Below, in pieces: positions 25,301 to 40,300 of a stretch of 64,000 nucleotides of DNA. Position 1 is the first letter of the stretch. Each line of letters opens with the position of its first letter. The DNA lies in the NCBI RefSeq assembly GCF_023856365.1, contig NC_064542.1, positions 16,840,863 through 16,904,862 on the forward strand, given 5' to 3'. The position numbers and the translations under genes are program-made. This DNA is from Brienomyrus brachyistius. Taxonomy: Eukaryota; Chordata; Actinopteri; Osteoglossiformes; Mormyridae. A model generated the notes under the pieces. It was not told the origin of the DNA and ran no database searches. It saw only the letters and a list, made by a program, of their open reading frames with translations.

Positions 25301-28300
25301 CAGTCTGGTGCGGGAAAACGCCATGGGCAGATTGAGTGGGATGTAATGCTCATGGCTGCACACTGTCAGTAGGAAATCATACTTCATCACTGTGAGAGCC
25401 TGTTTGGAGAGGTGGCTGTTAAGTAGCTATATGTCACCTTCAAAGAATATTCAACAACACAGTCGCTTAAATTAACAAGGCACCTGAACCTGCTGGACTC
25501 CTGCTGATTTGGGATAATAACTGACTAACTAAAGTGTTTGCTAAAGGTGTATTTCTAATACAAAATAGAGCCGCACATTATGCTGGAATAAGCTTTCAGA
25601 ATGGGTGAAAACACTCTTAATCGATTAAATTCTAATTAGTACAGAGCATTTTTCAAGAGAGGTTTTTCACAATGCAAAATGATAAACAATGGAAATCCTC
25701 TGGATAAAATCAAAAATGAAAATGATTTCCTGCACCCTCCCAACAGTATTACATTAGTGGAATTGCTGGAAAACAGTGTCCATGATGTAATTGCCTATAA
25801 GTAAGACATAAATAGCCTACAAATGGCCTGGGAAATTGATGTATAAAGAAAAGAACTGTAAACATCAATGCTTCCTACCTTGGGGTCCTTCATTGTGAAA
25901 CCACACATGTAGTCATTGACGAGGCTGAAGGCAAACCCTCGGTTCATAAAGGTGAAGCACCTCTGCGGGCAAATGAGGGCCGTTAGCATTCAGGCAGCGT
26001 GCAGAATTGCATGGGATGATCACAGGCCCTACAGCTGCACAGTGAAGCAGCGTTCATGACGGTACACTTATTTAGTTTAAGAATGAGGGAGGGTCAGCAA
26101 TTCCCTGGAGAAATTGGCATAGAATCCTAACCCACGAAGCCAAACACCACCCCCATATGAGGGGACATTATCAGAGACCCTGAATAAACCTGACCAGGCA
26201 GCAGAGTAGCAGTTAAACTGCCCTGTTAAAATCTTTTATACACAGAACCCTTAGTCAGAGTAATTATGAAATCATTCATCACCAGCTCGTTAGCACAGCT
26301 GATACATGTATCATGCAGAAATGTGGCTGGTGTGACACCTCGCTAGAAGTTCAAACTTATACTGGTTTCTCATTTACATTTTACTCATTTGCACAGGTAG
26401 ATAACTGTTACACGCCAGTTCTTGGTTAGCTAACCAGCTGAAAGTAGATCAGTCAAGATCTCCACTGCTCCACCAGTCCACCTCCATAACTACTATATTA
26501 TTTCTGCAGCTTGACAGTCTGTGCAACATCATACTGAGTATTTCACGCGCTGTGCCATTTGCCAGTGCCTTTGTTGTTCTATTCTCTGATGTTCTGAATG
26601 TCAGGAGAGCATAAATGAATCTACCTTAGTCCCAGACTTCTCCTTTTTACCTCACATGTGGTACTTCCCTGTTATTTTACCTTAATGTAAGTGTAGTCAC
26701 ACATTCAGAACGGCAGGTCAAGTCTTGCCTTGTACACTGGAAATATGGTTGACCTTATAATAATGCAAGAACCCATATTACAAAATTTCATCAGAAATGG
26801 TGAAACATTGTTTACGTATGAGCCGAAAACAAAATAAAATCAAAAAATTTCTTTGACTTTATATTCAACATGAAAATAAAAGTTTGACATGGTAGTTGTA
26901 ATTAAATGGAAATTTGTAGAAACTGGCCTGACCTTTGCTGTTTGAAAAATGCCCTTATACACAAACATCAGCTGACTGGTCTCACACGTATAAGTAATTC
27001 ACTGCATGATTGCAATTTTATTGCTTCACTTTCACTTAGATGGCATGAGGCAGAAATAATATCCATGGCCCTGGTTTGTAGTTTGCATTTCCAGTGTGCC
27101 ATGACAGTAATGATGCCATATATGGTGCCATGACAGTAATGATGCCATATATGGTGCCATGACAGTAATGATGCCATACATGGTGCCATGACAGTAATGA
27201 CAGTGGCTTTCAACTCAGATTGTCGATAGAACTGCCTGACCCTTTGGCCCATCTACCCTTCAGGGACTTGCATAGGTACCTGTGGTAATCAACGGATCAT
27301 GCTAAACACTGACGGGTAACAGATGCTGGGTAGCAGCTGTTCTTAAACTCATGTGTGATCTCCCTACCTTTGTTAAGAGCTGCAATGCTCACTTTGTGGC
27401 CTTAGAAAAAGAAACACGCTGGCTGCCTGTCACGCAAAGACTGTCAGTCCGATACGCACAATGCAAATAAACAGGAATCTGATAGAAGCGTGGTTCTTCA
27501 AAAGCATTATTCATTTCCATCAGTGAGTTTGTTTTGAGATTAAGGTCAACGTTTATCTCGAAAGGCAAATTAGCTGAAGTATTTGAGGCGCTGCTTTGGA
27601 TCCCAGCGCCGGTCACCCTGTTCCACTACATTTCTGCCCATCTTGGCATCCTGCATCGAGAACGCTGTGGCAGGTAGCCAGCAATGCTCACAAAGCTGCC
27701 AGTCTGCCCTAAGCCAATATGCTCAAGTGAGCTCTTAAGAGGTCACGCGTAGGTCTTCATACATAAATGGTTCTAAAGAAGGCCAACAGAAGGTCGGTGG
27801 ATGGCACATCACAGGCAGCCTTGGGCTGCTCAGTTTCTCTGCTCCTTGTGATATCGGATTATACCTGTGCATGACACCTGTGGTTGTAATTTGGTCAAAT
27901 TTTATCACAACGTTTGGCATATAAATCTGAGTAGGAAGCCTTGCCTTGAAGTGGACCACAGGTTCAACGGTTACTAGATCTCACCTTGATAAAATGAGCC
28001 AGGCTCAAGTTAATGCAGCGGGCCTCCTCGGGGACCTCCAGGTGGCGGATGGTGATGTGAGGCAAGATGGACAGCAGTAGGGACTGCAGGGCCAGGTGGA
28101 AGCTGTCTGGGAAGCGCTGGGCGCGTGGCATCTACAGGGCACACCACAGGGGGACTTGTTTATTGAGCCTCCCTCACACCCACGTGGGCTAATCATGTCC
28201 AAGGTTAAGCTCGTCCAGGTCATTGGACATTACATTGTCTACTGCCAATTGTCTACACCACCCATCCATTCGTCATGATAAGGTCACAGGGAAGCCTATC

Positions 28301-31300
28301 GCAGGCTGTACAGGGCTGCAGTACAGCTTGGACGGATGCCAGACCATCAGAAGACACACACCACAAACACTACCAGCAATTTAGAGACCAAATCAGGCTA
28401 ACTGCATGTCTCTGGAGTGTCCAGAGGAAGTCCAGATGACACAGGGAAAACATGCAAACTCCGTATATAGAGAGCAGGGACAATATCCAAACCCCCAACC
28501 CTGACGTGTGAGGCCACAGTGCTACCCATTGAGCCGCCAGTCCACACAACCAATATACACTCAGCAATAAAACAATTATTAACAAATTATTAATGGACTA
28601 TTTATACGCATACAATGGAAAATAGAACAAAGCACACATGAAAAAGGCAGGGACAATGGACAACAATGTGTGTGATTGGTGTGGGCGATGTCTGCATTTT
28701 GTGTTACTAGAGGTAGGAACTGCAGCTGTAAAAAGGGCTCAACGGTTGTCTGAGGGCAAAGCAGGATTTAGGTGCTTAGAGCATGTGTGTCAATTTGCAT
28801 GTGTGTGAGTGAGGGAAATGACACTCAGAGCATGTTAGGATAATGAAAGTTGGCCTGGGCCCCGAAGGATTATTCTGCTGCAAGGTGTGGCCATATCAGT
28901 GGGTATTTTTTTTTTAACAAGTGATGACAGCACGGTGTTGAAGTTCCATGTCACCTGTTCAGTGAGTCCTTTTTTTAAACGACTTGTCACCTCGAATACC
29001 CTCATACATTATTCAGGAAGTATGTTTTCGTTACACAAAGATAAACACAATGAGGGTGCTGAAGACTCACCTTTATCCTGTTCTCAACTTGCAAGTATTG
29101 AGCCATAGACTTGGCAATAACCTCGAAGAAAAACCAAGAGTACTGAAAGGGGGAAGAGGAAATGATTGTGAGGCCTTGTGCACCCGGAAACAGCCCCTCG
29201 CAGAACAAATATCAACTCACCCACGTAAGTAACCCTTCATTTTTTATCAAAACAGGTCAAAACACCATTTTTTTGTTTATAGTTAAACCATTATATACCT
29301 CCCTGACCAAAGCATTCTTCTCATTCTAAAAAGGAAAACACTCCCTTTCGACAGGTTTAACCAGAACAACCACAAATAGCAACTTAGTTCCTCACGCAAG
29401 GGGACAGAGGTGAATTAAGAATGGAATTTCAAAAGTAAAACTTTCGTTTATGCCTGGCAAGTGAAATGACATCTGTTAAATAAAAGGAGACATCTGAAGA
29501 AAATATTAAAAATCATTGGTAACACTTTACATTATAGGTCACAAATACATAGTATACTCAATTACTATTGAAGTACAAATTATGAATCAGTTATGAACAA
29601 ATATAGTTACTACTTGAGATAAAATGTGCATTGCAATTTATTTATGATGAATGACCATGACATCAGTATTTCACTTGTGTTATTAAATATTTGTTCCTTC
29701 AATAATTTTTTTAAGTAGCTAACAAAAGTTCACAGAATTAATAGATTTAGTAACAAACACAATAACCACTTGAGATAAAACATGCATCACGATTCATTCA
29801 TGATGAATTACCATGAGATCAGTATGTAACTAAGACAGTTTGTGGTTAATTAATACAAAATAGCATAATACTACAATATATTTCATGTATTACCAAATAG
29901 TTTAATGAAAGTAAAACATACCAGATCTGGGCAACGTACCCATGTTAAAATTTTGATCCAACAAATGTATGGTTACTTCAAACTCCTAGAAGTTACTATA
30001 AAAGTCATGCTAGAGTACAGCTATATTGTATACTGAGGTTAATTAAACAAGGAAAGTAAAGTCAAGTCACTTTGATCAGTCCCCATATCATGTGTGTGTT
30101 TTTTTGTGCGGACATATCTATATATCTATATCTATATCTACAGGATATGTATATGGGTGCGTGATGACTGCCTGTCTACCTGTCTAACATGCTATGACTC
30201 CTTCACGTGCCGCCAGGCGATGCCCCTGAAGGCGCCCTGTGGTATGTGACACCAAGGCAGCCCATCCTTTCATTCCTGTAAGTTGTGAGGTGGAGCTCAT
30301 GCTTTGTTGCTCCAACAAATCTCTCACGCACTTGAGAGTATCGGCTAACATTGGAGGCCAGGACAACACCTTTATGTTTTCATCATGTTCTTCAAACGAT
30401 TCCTGAGCACATGTTGCGGTATGGCGGAGCGCATTCTGCTACTGAGAGTGACAGCTGCCATTGGTGAATACCGTTTACATAAGGAGGTGCACCTGATCTG
30501 CAACAATGTTTAAGTTGGTGGAACGTGTCAGATTAACATCCACATGAATCCCTGGACTGAGGATTTAGCAGCACAACATTATCCAAAGCATCACATTCCG
30601 TCCACTGACCTGTCTCCTTCCCACACCGCACCCTGGTTCCATCTCCACCCCAGGTAAATGACACATGATGTAACATAGAATGGGATTCATCAGATCGGGT
30701 GATGTTTTTCCATTGATCTAGGGTCCACAATCGACACCTGCATACCCATTGTAGACACTTTCGATGGCGGATTACCCACAATTTGTGCCACAGTAGCCCT
30801 TCTATTGGTTTGTACCACATAGGATAATCTTCGTTCATATCTTGCGTCGATGAGTTTGTTGCTGATTTGTGGTTCATTCCTAGTTGGGCCACTTCCAGTA
30901 TGTACTACCATGGCTGACTGTGAGCATTCCCTGACATTTCTGTGATGCTCTGCTACAGGAATCTGGCAATAACTATTATCTATTATTATCTATCTCACTC
31001 AGGTCTTCAGCCCTGCTCACTTCTTCTGCATCCAAAACGGTGATTACAAGTACCAATTGTTCCCTTACTGTGCAATATATCCCAGTCCTTGACACGTTCT
31101 GTTTTTATGAGATAGTAATGTCATATGGGGGTGGTGCGTGTGTATGTGTGTGTCAATTATGTTTATATTACATTGTGGGGACCACATGTTCCCCAAAATG
31201 TGACAAAAACCTGTTATTTTGACGTATGAATGAAATCAAAAACTAAAAACGCCAAACATCTCATCGTTTGTTGGTACTTATGGTTAAGGTTAGGGCTGGG

Positions 31301-34300
31301 TAGGGGTTAAGGCCGTCATGTTGGAATTAGAGTTTTCCCAATAGAAATGAATGGAGAGTCCCCACAAAGGTATGTGCATAGTCCTATAACTTAATTTCTG
31401 GTAACATATTTCAGGGATGCAACCTACTGTGATCAGGGCAAGACTGCGTGTGCATATGACTGATACATGGCAAAGTTACTGCATTATGTTGTACTGCCAT
31501 CTAGTGGGTAGCAACAGAATCATTTTAAACACTGTTTTCTGATTTTTCTTGGACAGAATGTAAGCGAGAGTGAATTACTTGGCAGTATGATTTTGGCTTA
31601 AGGTGGTTCTGTCTCGCATGCCTTCATTCACACAATAATGAGAGTGTTATACATGTCATTTTAAAGACTAGCAAAGGTACACAAGACAGCTGTTAAAGGG
31701 AGAAGTGAGCTCACCCTTGCAATCTGCCTTTTGACTGCCATTTTGCAAATACACACCCGTATGGACCATTAGCCCACCGTACGATATGAATGACATCTAA
31801 CAACAGCTAATGAGCGTGTCTCTCACCTTAAGCAGTTTGTTGCAGGTGATGAAATCTGCAGTCTGCTTCAATATGGAGGCCATTGAATTGGCCAGAACTT
31901 CATGTGTGGTTACGGAGCTCCCAGCCACAGACTTTTTGGTCACGAACACATACTATATTGTAAAACACAACGATTAAATTAATTCAATTAAAATTGACAA
32001 TTCAAGCGTTTCAATCCAGTTCAAATGCAGGAATTCAACAGGAGTTCAACTATTAGAGCAGGGCAGTGGCTGTGTTTGCCGCCACCCGAACCATATGTTC
32101 GGGGCCCTCTGTCGCCCGTGAACAGTGCCTACACTAAATACTGAATGAACACATTCCTTATTAAGGAGACGCTAAGGCAGCGTGTTCTGCTAACCAGCTA
32201 GCCAGCCATGGTCATTGAATGGAGTCCTCACAAGGAAATAATTACAAACCTGTGTGTGTGTGTCTCACAAGAAAGCATGATGGGATATGGGAAGAGAAGC
32301 ATTCTGATGTACCTTTACTCATACTTGTGCAAATGGCAAATCATGAAATTTCAGTTCATTTTAGTTTAAACTAAGCACTTGTAGGTGCCAAACTAAACTA
32401 CTTCTTTTGGTGGTTGATCTTCATTATGCATGAAAACCTTTTCAAGACCTGGGAAAGGGCTATCTGAGAAAAATAAAATAAAATTCTTCCATCACGTGTG
32501 CCATGACGATAATAAACTGGTAGCTAAAATTCATTCTACCTTGACAAAGGAGCGAAGATAGTGCTCCAGTCCTTCTACGTGGCACAGTGAGACAATGTGG
32601 ATGATCACTCTGGAAAAGAAGGCATTGGGTGCTTTTAAACTTAGCAAGTGGGTTGGACTACAGTAACAAACCTCAGAAAATATGGTGCAGGCATATTGAT
32701 AGGGATCTGGATTTGGCCCAATGACAGGTCTGGCTGACTGACCGTGTGCAGTTGACAGCTATCTCCTGGGTCTCCTTGGTGGACATGGTGAGAACTTCAA
32801 ATAGCTGGACTAACACCGTGGGCAGGAACTTGATGATGACATGAGCCTCCATGGCATGTAGGCACTAGTATGAAGAAAGATTGCACAGCAGATACTTTAG
32901 GACATTCATTCATTCATTCATTCATTCATTCATTCATTTATTCATCCATTCGTTCCTTCAGGGCAGGTCAGTTACACATTACACAGTCAGCATTAGCTCT
33001 GGGTTAAATTCCTATTAAACTTCCACATTTTGCAAAGTATCAGAGAATCACATGAAAAGAGCCAAAAGCACATGGTGCATGTTCCTTAAACACGAGGGAT
33101 CACGTTTCCTATTAATATGTTTTGGCATATTTCAACGCCGACAAAGCACAGCTCTCAAATATCATACGCACAGACGTCACGCAAGACAGACAGACAGTCA
33201 GACAGGGTAGGAAGACCTAAGGCCGGAAAGCTGGGACACAACCCCCGGACAAATCCTCCACCCCCGTACCTTGAGGTATTTGACGAGCTCCGCCAGATTG
33301 TCCTCAGAACCAGACTTCAGCAACTGGCAGTGCTGGAAGAACCTGTGCAGATGTGGGTCCTGCAGTGGCACATGGGGATCCAGACCAGTTAAGACCTCAC
33401 AGACCATGCCAGGCACTGAGCATCTGTCACTGACCCTTCAGGGAGCAGCCCCTCTTTTACATTTTATGCCTTAGCTCATAATTGATTGTTAATCTATGAC
33501 TTAATTAATTCATATGACACATGCTATTCGTTAAACAGACTCGAATGGCCTGTAATGTTCCACGTCAGGCTCATTTATGTAGAAAGGTCTCCATCTGGTG
33601 ACTGACACTTAGTCCTATACATCCATCTTCAGTAACCTCTTCACAGGTGGACAGTTCAGGTTCAGAAAGGAAACATCTAGACCAAGACTGGGTGGGGGGC
33701 TGGGGTGGGGGGTTATCCAGGACTCCATTCCAGTCTGTCACACTGTCTACACACACAATTACACATTTTGGAGTTTCCATTTCACCTAACTGTACAATGG
33801 TGGGCAAGGCAGTCGTTCATAACAGCAGATTTTGGCCATCCTGTCCATCAAGTATTATCGGGAATGTATGGCATAAAGCCATGACATGATTGACTGTGCT
33901 GTCCGCAGTGATGGCCAGCTAGGATGTAAACCAGTACCTCAGTATATATTGTTGATGCTAAATGGCTCCTCATTTTAAACAGCGGTTTCCCATTTTCCAC
34001 CCACTTGATCTCAGATGCAGCCTGGAGTGAAAAAACAAGCAGGAATTGTGTGGAACATAGAGCGCTGTAAGAATTAAACCAGAAAATCACTGTATACAAA
34101 AAAAAACGATACAAACATTATCACAGAAAATCCATCTATTTTCCATGACCGTTCATCCAACAGAGGGAGACAGAGAGACAGTATCCCAGGAACACCCTGG
34201 CACACGGAGATTTTTGGAACGACAGGAAAGACTCATGCAAACATATAACACATAAAAAAATAAATAATAAAAGACAGGCGTAGAGCTGGGTGGAAGTCAC

Positions 34301-37300
34301 ACCCGGAGTGCTAGAGGGAGCCCCACCTTTCGGCCGTCCTGGGTCTTGTCGCTCAGGTAGCCAGCGGGCAGGTTGGCAGCCACAGGCAGCTGGAGCTCTG
34401 CGGACTGAACGCAGCCATCCTTCTGCAGGGGGACCCAGGAGTATCCCACTGCAGGGTGGGAGATAGCAAGTCCCTCAATTCAATGTTCAACCTGCATACC
34501 CACATTCAAGGAATATGTCATGTAATGTATCCATCCATCTATCTTCAAACCTCCAGTGTGTAGTCAAGGGGAACCAGGAGCCTATCGGTGGTGGCATAGG
34601 GTACAAGGCAGGGGTACACCCTGGGCTGTCCCCACAGGTCAAAATAACAGGTTTATGTCGCACTGTGAAGGCATTTGGTCCTCATAATGTAATATATACA
34701 TGCCCCCATACACACAGCAGTCTGCTTAACTGCAAGTATTTGCACTGTAGGAGGTAACCAGAGCATTATATCTATCCATATGTAAATATATCCGTTCACT
34801 CTCTTCATACTCTAATTTTTATTATTTGTATCTAAACTCAAACCGCAGAAAAACTGAACACAGATAAAAACTGAAACTTTTTAAGCAGATGATGTTGCCT
34901 TATGGCTAGATTCCTTTTAGGATTAACCTTCTCCTCCTGCCCTTCTTCTCTGCCCAGTACACGCAGGCTCTCTGTGTGCATGAGGCGGCTAACTGGACCC
35001 TCACCCAGGGTCTCCACACCCTCTCTCTTCTTGGTGCTCATCTCGCAGCTGATGTGATAGAAGGTGAAGAGGACGTGGTGCTTGCTGTGGACGTGGACTG
35101 GCAGCTCGATCTTGACCTGTAAAAAATGCAGCGTAATGGTTAACGCCTCAGGCAACCATTCAGCATTCAGAACATTATACATCTTTCAAACCGCTTATCC
35201 TATTGGGTCGTGGGGGGTCCGGAGCCTATCCCGGAAGCAATGGGCACGATAGCAGGGCACACTCACACACCATGCACTCACACATGCACACCTACGGGCA
35301 ATTTAGTAACTCCAATTAGCCTCAGCATGTTTTTGGACTGTGGAGGGAAACCGGAGTACCCGGAGGAAAGCCAGATATGTTTAGAAAAAAAATCTGAAAA
35401 AAATCTGTTTCATTTAATTTCTATTCATAACTGCAATTACACTTAAATGCACATAAAAATTTATTCTGCGTTTTATCAATATCAATAATATAAAAAAAAA
35501 ATTCAAAGTTGTCCACAAGGGGGCATCAAGCAGAAGTGGCAAAAGAGAAATAAATATGGCCTCAAGAGAATTCCATGTCAGCTCCTTTGACTTTCTGAAA
35601 ATGACATCATTAACTTTGAGGAATAATATTCCATTCACTAGCGGAGAGGCAGGAATATGTAAGCTCCGCTAACCTACTGTATGCCTTGAAAGATTCTATA
35701 TTATATTATGTTATATTATATTATATATAATGTTACTATGGGGCGGCATGGTGGTGCAGTGGTTAGCACTGTTGCCTCACACCTCTGGGACCCGGGTTCG
35801 AGTCTCCGCCTGGGTCACATGTGTGCGGAGTTTGCATGTTCTCCCCATGTCGTCGTGGGCTTTCCTCCGGGTACTCCAGTTTCCCCCCACAGTCCAAAAA
35901 CATGCTGAGGCTAATTGGAGTTACTAAATTGCCCATAGGAGTGTGTGTGTGTGTGTGTGTGTGAGTGTGCCCTACGATGGGCTGGCCCCCCATCCTGGGT
36001 TGTTCCCTGCCTTGTGCCCATTGCTTCCGGGATAGGCTCCGGACCCCCCACGACCCAATAGGATAAGCGGTTTGGAAAATGGATAGATAATGTTACTATT
36101 GAAACAACTGTAATACAGCCATTATTAATTAGAACTAATGACTAAGAACTGGCTTCATAACATGCAAAAAAATCTAGGATCTGAAGGCAGCTTGGCAGTC
36201 AAATAGCGGCAAGGTTGATTTAGTGACTCAGCTAAAAAAAAAAAACATTTTTGGCAAAATCAAAATAAATAACTCATTACAGCATGTTCCCAGTCCCTGA
36301 AGTAACTGTACTGATACTGTAGGATCTCACAACAAACCCTGAAGAGAATTCCAATCAAGAGAAACCATTGGACAGGATTATTTCAAAATTATAACCCAAA
36401 TTTAGAAGTACTTTATTTTAGGGTATTTACTAAATTGTAACTGGAATTCAGATTTCAGTAACAATAATTTCCCCCCTAAAAAAATTGTCCTGCACAGCAT
36501 GTGCTCCATTAGCAGGTTTTACCTTCAAAACCACCCACAGATAGATCTTCAGGGAAACAGGAGAGGAGAGAATGTTCAACGCTATTAATGCTACCAATTC
36601 TTAACTGTAGTGTAAATAGTGGGTATACAAGAATAAGGGTGGCATTAAGGAAATAATAAAGGAATAACTTAAAATCCATTTCACAATACAAAGATCCATT
36701 TGTATGATACAAAGAATAATGCTGGAAGTGCTTATTTAGTTGTTAAATAAAATGATTTACCGCTGTCAACATCTCCATTAGGAATGTTTAATCATCATAA
36801 GGACTTCCTTGACCCATTGGCAAAGAATGCTTATGTCAACAGATCACACCACCTAACCTAAATAATGACAAAATTCTGAAATTATTTGGGTGCGGCTCCA
36901 CTGAATATGCGGATCCCACTCAAGTCATAATAGCTTTGCTCACCTGGAAAAAGCCAGGAGGCCATATGAACCTTTAACGACAACCTTGAGAGATCTAATT
37001 TTAGAATCAGCTTTGGCTAACAAGCTTTATATGATTAAGAGATGACTCATTCCAGCGATGAACATTAATGACTCTAAAGTCTTAATATGTAACTCTGAAG
37101 AACCTGGCCCTTCATTGCAGCTAAAAGATGCACAGGAAACAGAGGCTGAAGGATGGAATAGAGTGATTATAATTAGGCACCCTCATGGTCTGCTGGCAAG
37201 GAGACCTGGAGCTAAGACATGGAAGTATGAGTAACTTACTTTAGTAACTTAACTAAAGTTGTCTCTAACTTAACTAAACATGATACAAACCAGTGGGACG

Positions 37301-40300
37301 CAGAACATTGCCCCTGAAATGTGTAAAACATGCAGAATCCTACTTTGTAAATCTTCGCCAGCTACTTGGTGAATTATCTCCATATGTCTGCACCTCCTCG
37401 GTTTCACAATAATGAGAGAGGCTTTCAGGACCTGGACAGGAAGTCAAGCAGTGTTGCGCACATGCTCACCTCGTCGTAAAACTCGGGGCTCTGGTTGTGA
37501 TGTAGAACGGCGGCAAAGGCGCTTGTGGTGAAAAGTGGCTCCCCTGGCTTTCCGTAGATACACTGTTCCATGGAAACAAACACACAACAGCGACCTCTGA
37601 ATTCAAGCTGCCGCTGGTCACAGAGTAATGACGGCATGGCTTATAAAAACCATTCACCCCAAGATAAGATAACTACTGATAAACCTTAAAAAACAGACCC
37701 TTCGTATACATAACACGACATTACAGTACACATTGTGTCATAGAACCATAAATTGCAATTACTTTCAAACAAATTGTCACTAAAGAGGTGATGTAGTAGT
37801 GAAGCAGAGAATATCTGGTCTACTCCCTTGACCCCGTGCTGACAAACAGCCACTGATCGTACACTGTGTGTGCCCTGGGGTGGTGGGCCCAGTGGAAATC
37901 CAAAAAAGACCAGTCATTGAAAGGTAGTTGACTCTGCTTTGTGACATTTTATTTTGTTTGTACAGCCGATCCTGTTACCTTGATGGATTTTATGAAGTTT
38001 CATAGTTATTGTAGTTTACAATGTAAACTTCGAAAGGGAGATCTTTTATATTACATTATCGAAACACTTGAAATCAGGTTATCCCAGAAAGTCTTTTATA
38101 AATCTCTTCATAGCATCTGACCTCTGCTCCATTTCCAAGGAGGAAATACAACATCGACTGTGGGAACAGATCCTTCAGCCAAAAGTAATTTACCAGCGTT
38201 TGTGTCAAGTGTCACTGCATTATAACTTTGTATACCATTGACTGAATATTTATTTAAGCAACCTAATACTGAGGCAAAACAGCAGTTTCCTCCTCTGATT
38301 TAATCTGAGCAGAGATTTGGTTACTTTACCATTGTTATAATACTGGAATATCTATTAATGAAAAGGGCACATTTGCAGAGAGACTCCACCCAGAGTACTA
38401 TGGGTAAGTTTGTGTACCAGTGTGTGTGTTAATGACAGCCTCAAGGTGTCACCATCCCAGCCCCTGGCGATTTCATGTGCGTCATGGTAACCACACTCCT
38501 GTATGACAGCTTCACTAATGGCTATAGAACTGCAGGGGGAGGTCGGCACTGCTCTCATTCATGCTGCCCCCCCCCCGAAAGTTGCAGTTGTCTTTTTTTT
38601 TGCTCTGTCTCATGGAAAAAATTACTTGTGTGCAGCTTTATGAAGGTTTCCACCCACAAATATTTAGGGCGGTTCTTACTGCATGAGTGCAGTCTGAAGA
38701 CAGGGACACCATTCATTACCTCCTGCTTCCAGCTGTAATCACCGGCTTCAACTCCGTCTTGGTATTTATTTCCTATTTTTTAGGCTGAGCTGCATTCTGG
38801 GACATGCTAGAGAACAAAATCAGGTATGACTGTTAACCCCACTGTACTCACCTTCAGGGGGGTGGTGCCCTCGTCGTCTGAGTCTCGGAATTGCACACAG
38901 ACCGCAATGTTTCGTGCCTGCGGGGAAAATACATGTTTGTCACAAAAGTCTGTTATTTATCACGGGGTGGCCAAACTTTTGCATAAGGCTGTACGTTCAC
39001 CACTAACTTAAATCGCTCGGAGACAAAGTCCGACTGGACGCAAGCATCCAGAAGGGCAAACATCCTGCAAACACAACACTGAGCTGCCCCATAATTAACC
39101 AGCTCACTATGACCCCGTCCTTTACTCCCAGCCCAATATATTAAAATTGTTTGTTTAACTTTTAGTTGATCTAATTAACATGTAGTTAAAACAATAAAGT
39201 GCCGAGTACAATTAAACACTAAATCCAGGTTGGCCCATATTTTAGATCCGTATGAAATAAAAGCCGCTGTGAAAAGTCTCATGGTTCAATGAATGTTAAT
39301 GTTCACAAGTGCAGTGAAATGCTTTGCCACCCACTTCAAAGACTGTACTTAAATCTTCCATCCATCCATCCATTTTCTATATCCACATGTCTTATGCAGG
39401 GTCACAGGGGGTCCAGAAGGGTCTACACATTATAATTGTACAATCATGTAATGTTTGTTATTAATGTATATTAAAGCTGTTAAGGGATGTTAGGATGTTA
39501 GGGTGTACTTGCATGCTACTTATGAATATTTTATGAATGCATTATGAAGGTGCACTGAATGTTCTATGAATGCATTATGAAGGTGCACTTAATGTAAAGT
39601 GTTACCAAATATTTTAATAAGTTCTCATACCTTAGCAAATGTTTTCTGGTTGTCGTATTTAAGCTGCAGTGGGTAGACGTACAGGCGGTTCTTATAGACA
39701 GTGAAGGGGCAGTGGAAGCGAGCTTCATTGGGCACAAACTCCTCTATTTCCACAGAGACGCTTGTGCAAGTCTCCTTGAAGGGCTGCACCGGGACATAGC
39801 TGGATGTGACTGAATCTGCGGCGAGGAGGAGAGCGATTAAAAAGCAAGCTGAGATGAACATCATGATGAAAGAGGATAGTAGAGGCGCAACCCATCAGCT
39901 TGCGCAGCCCATGAGGCAATCTGCTTGCCGTACCCGAGAACTGGGGGGGCACACACTCAGTGGTGATGTTCAGCTGCCCTGGTATGACCTGCAGCTTGCT
40001 CTTCTCCGGCCTGGAGGGGGCAGATCAGAGAGGGAAGGTCAAGAGCTAGCATAACACCTAAAGACATGAACCATAAATACATTTACCTGACTGTATTGAG
40101 GATTACAAATAAGATTTAGCTAAGCAAGGGTCAAGTTAGCAAGTATAAATAAAAGCCTTCCAGATTAAATCTTACAGATCTTCACGCTCCGTGAAAGGCA
40201 GACTACACTCACTTCTTGATATCCACCAGCAGTTTAATGAGGTCTTCAGTGGAGATTTTACTGCTATCCTGGCGGTATAGGGGGGAGAACTTTCCGTCCG

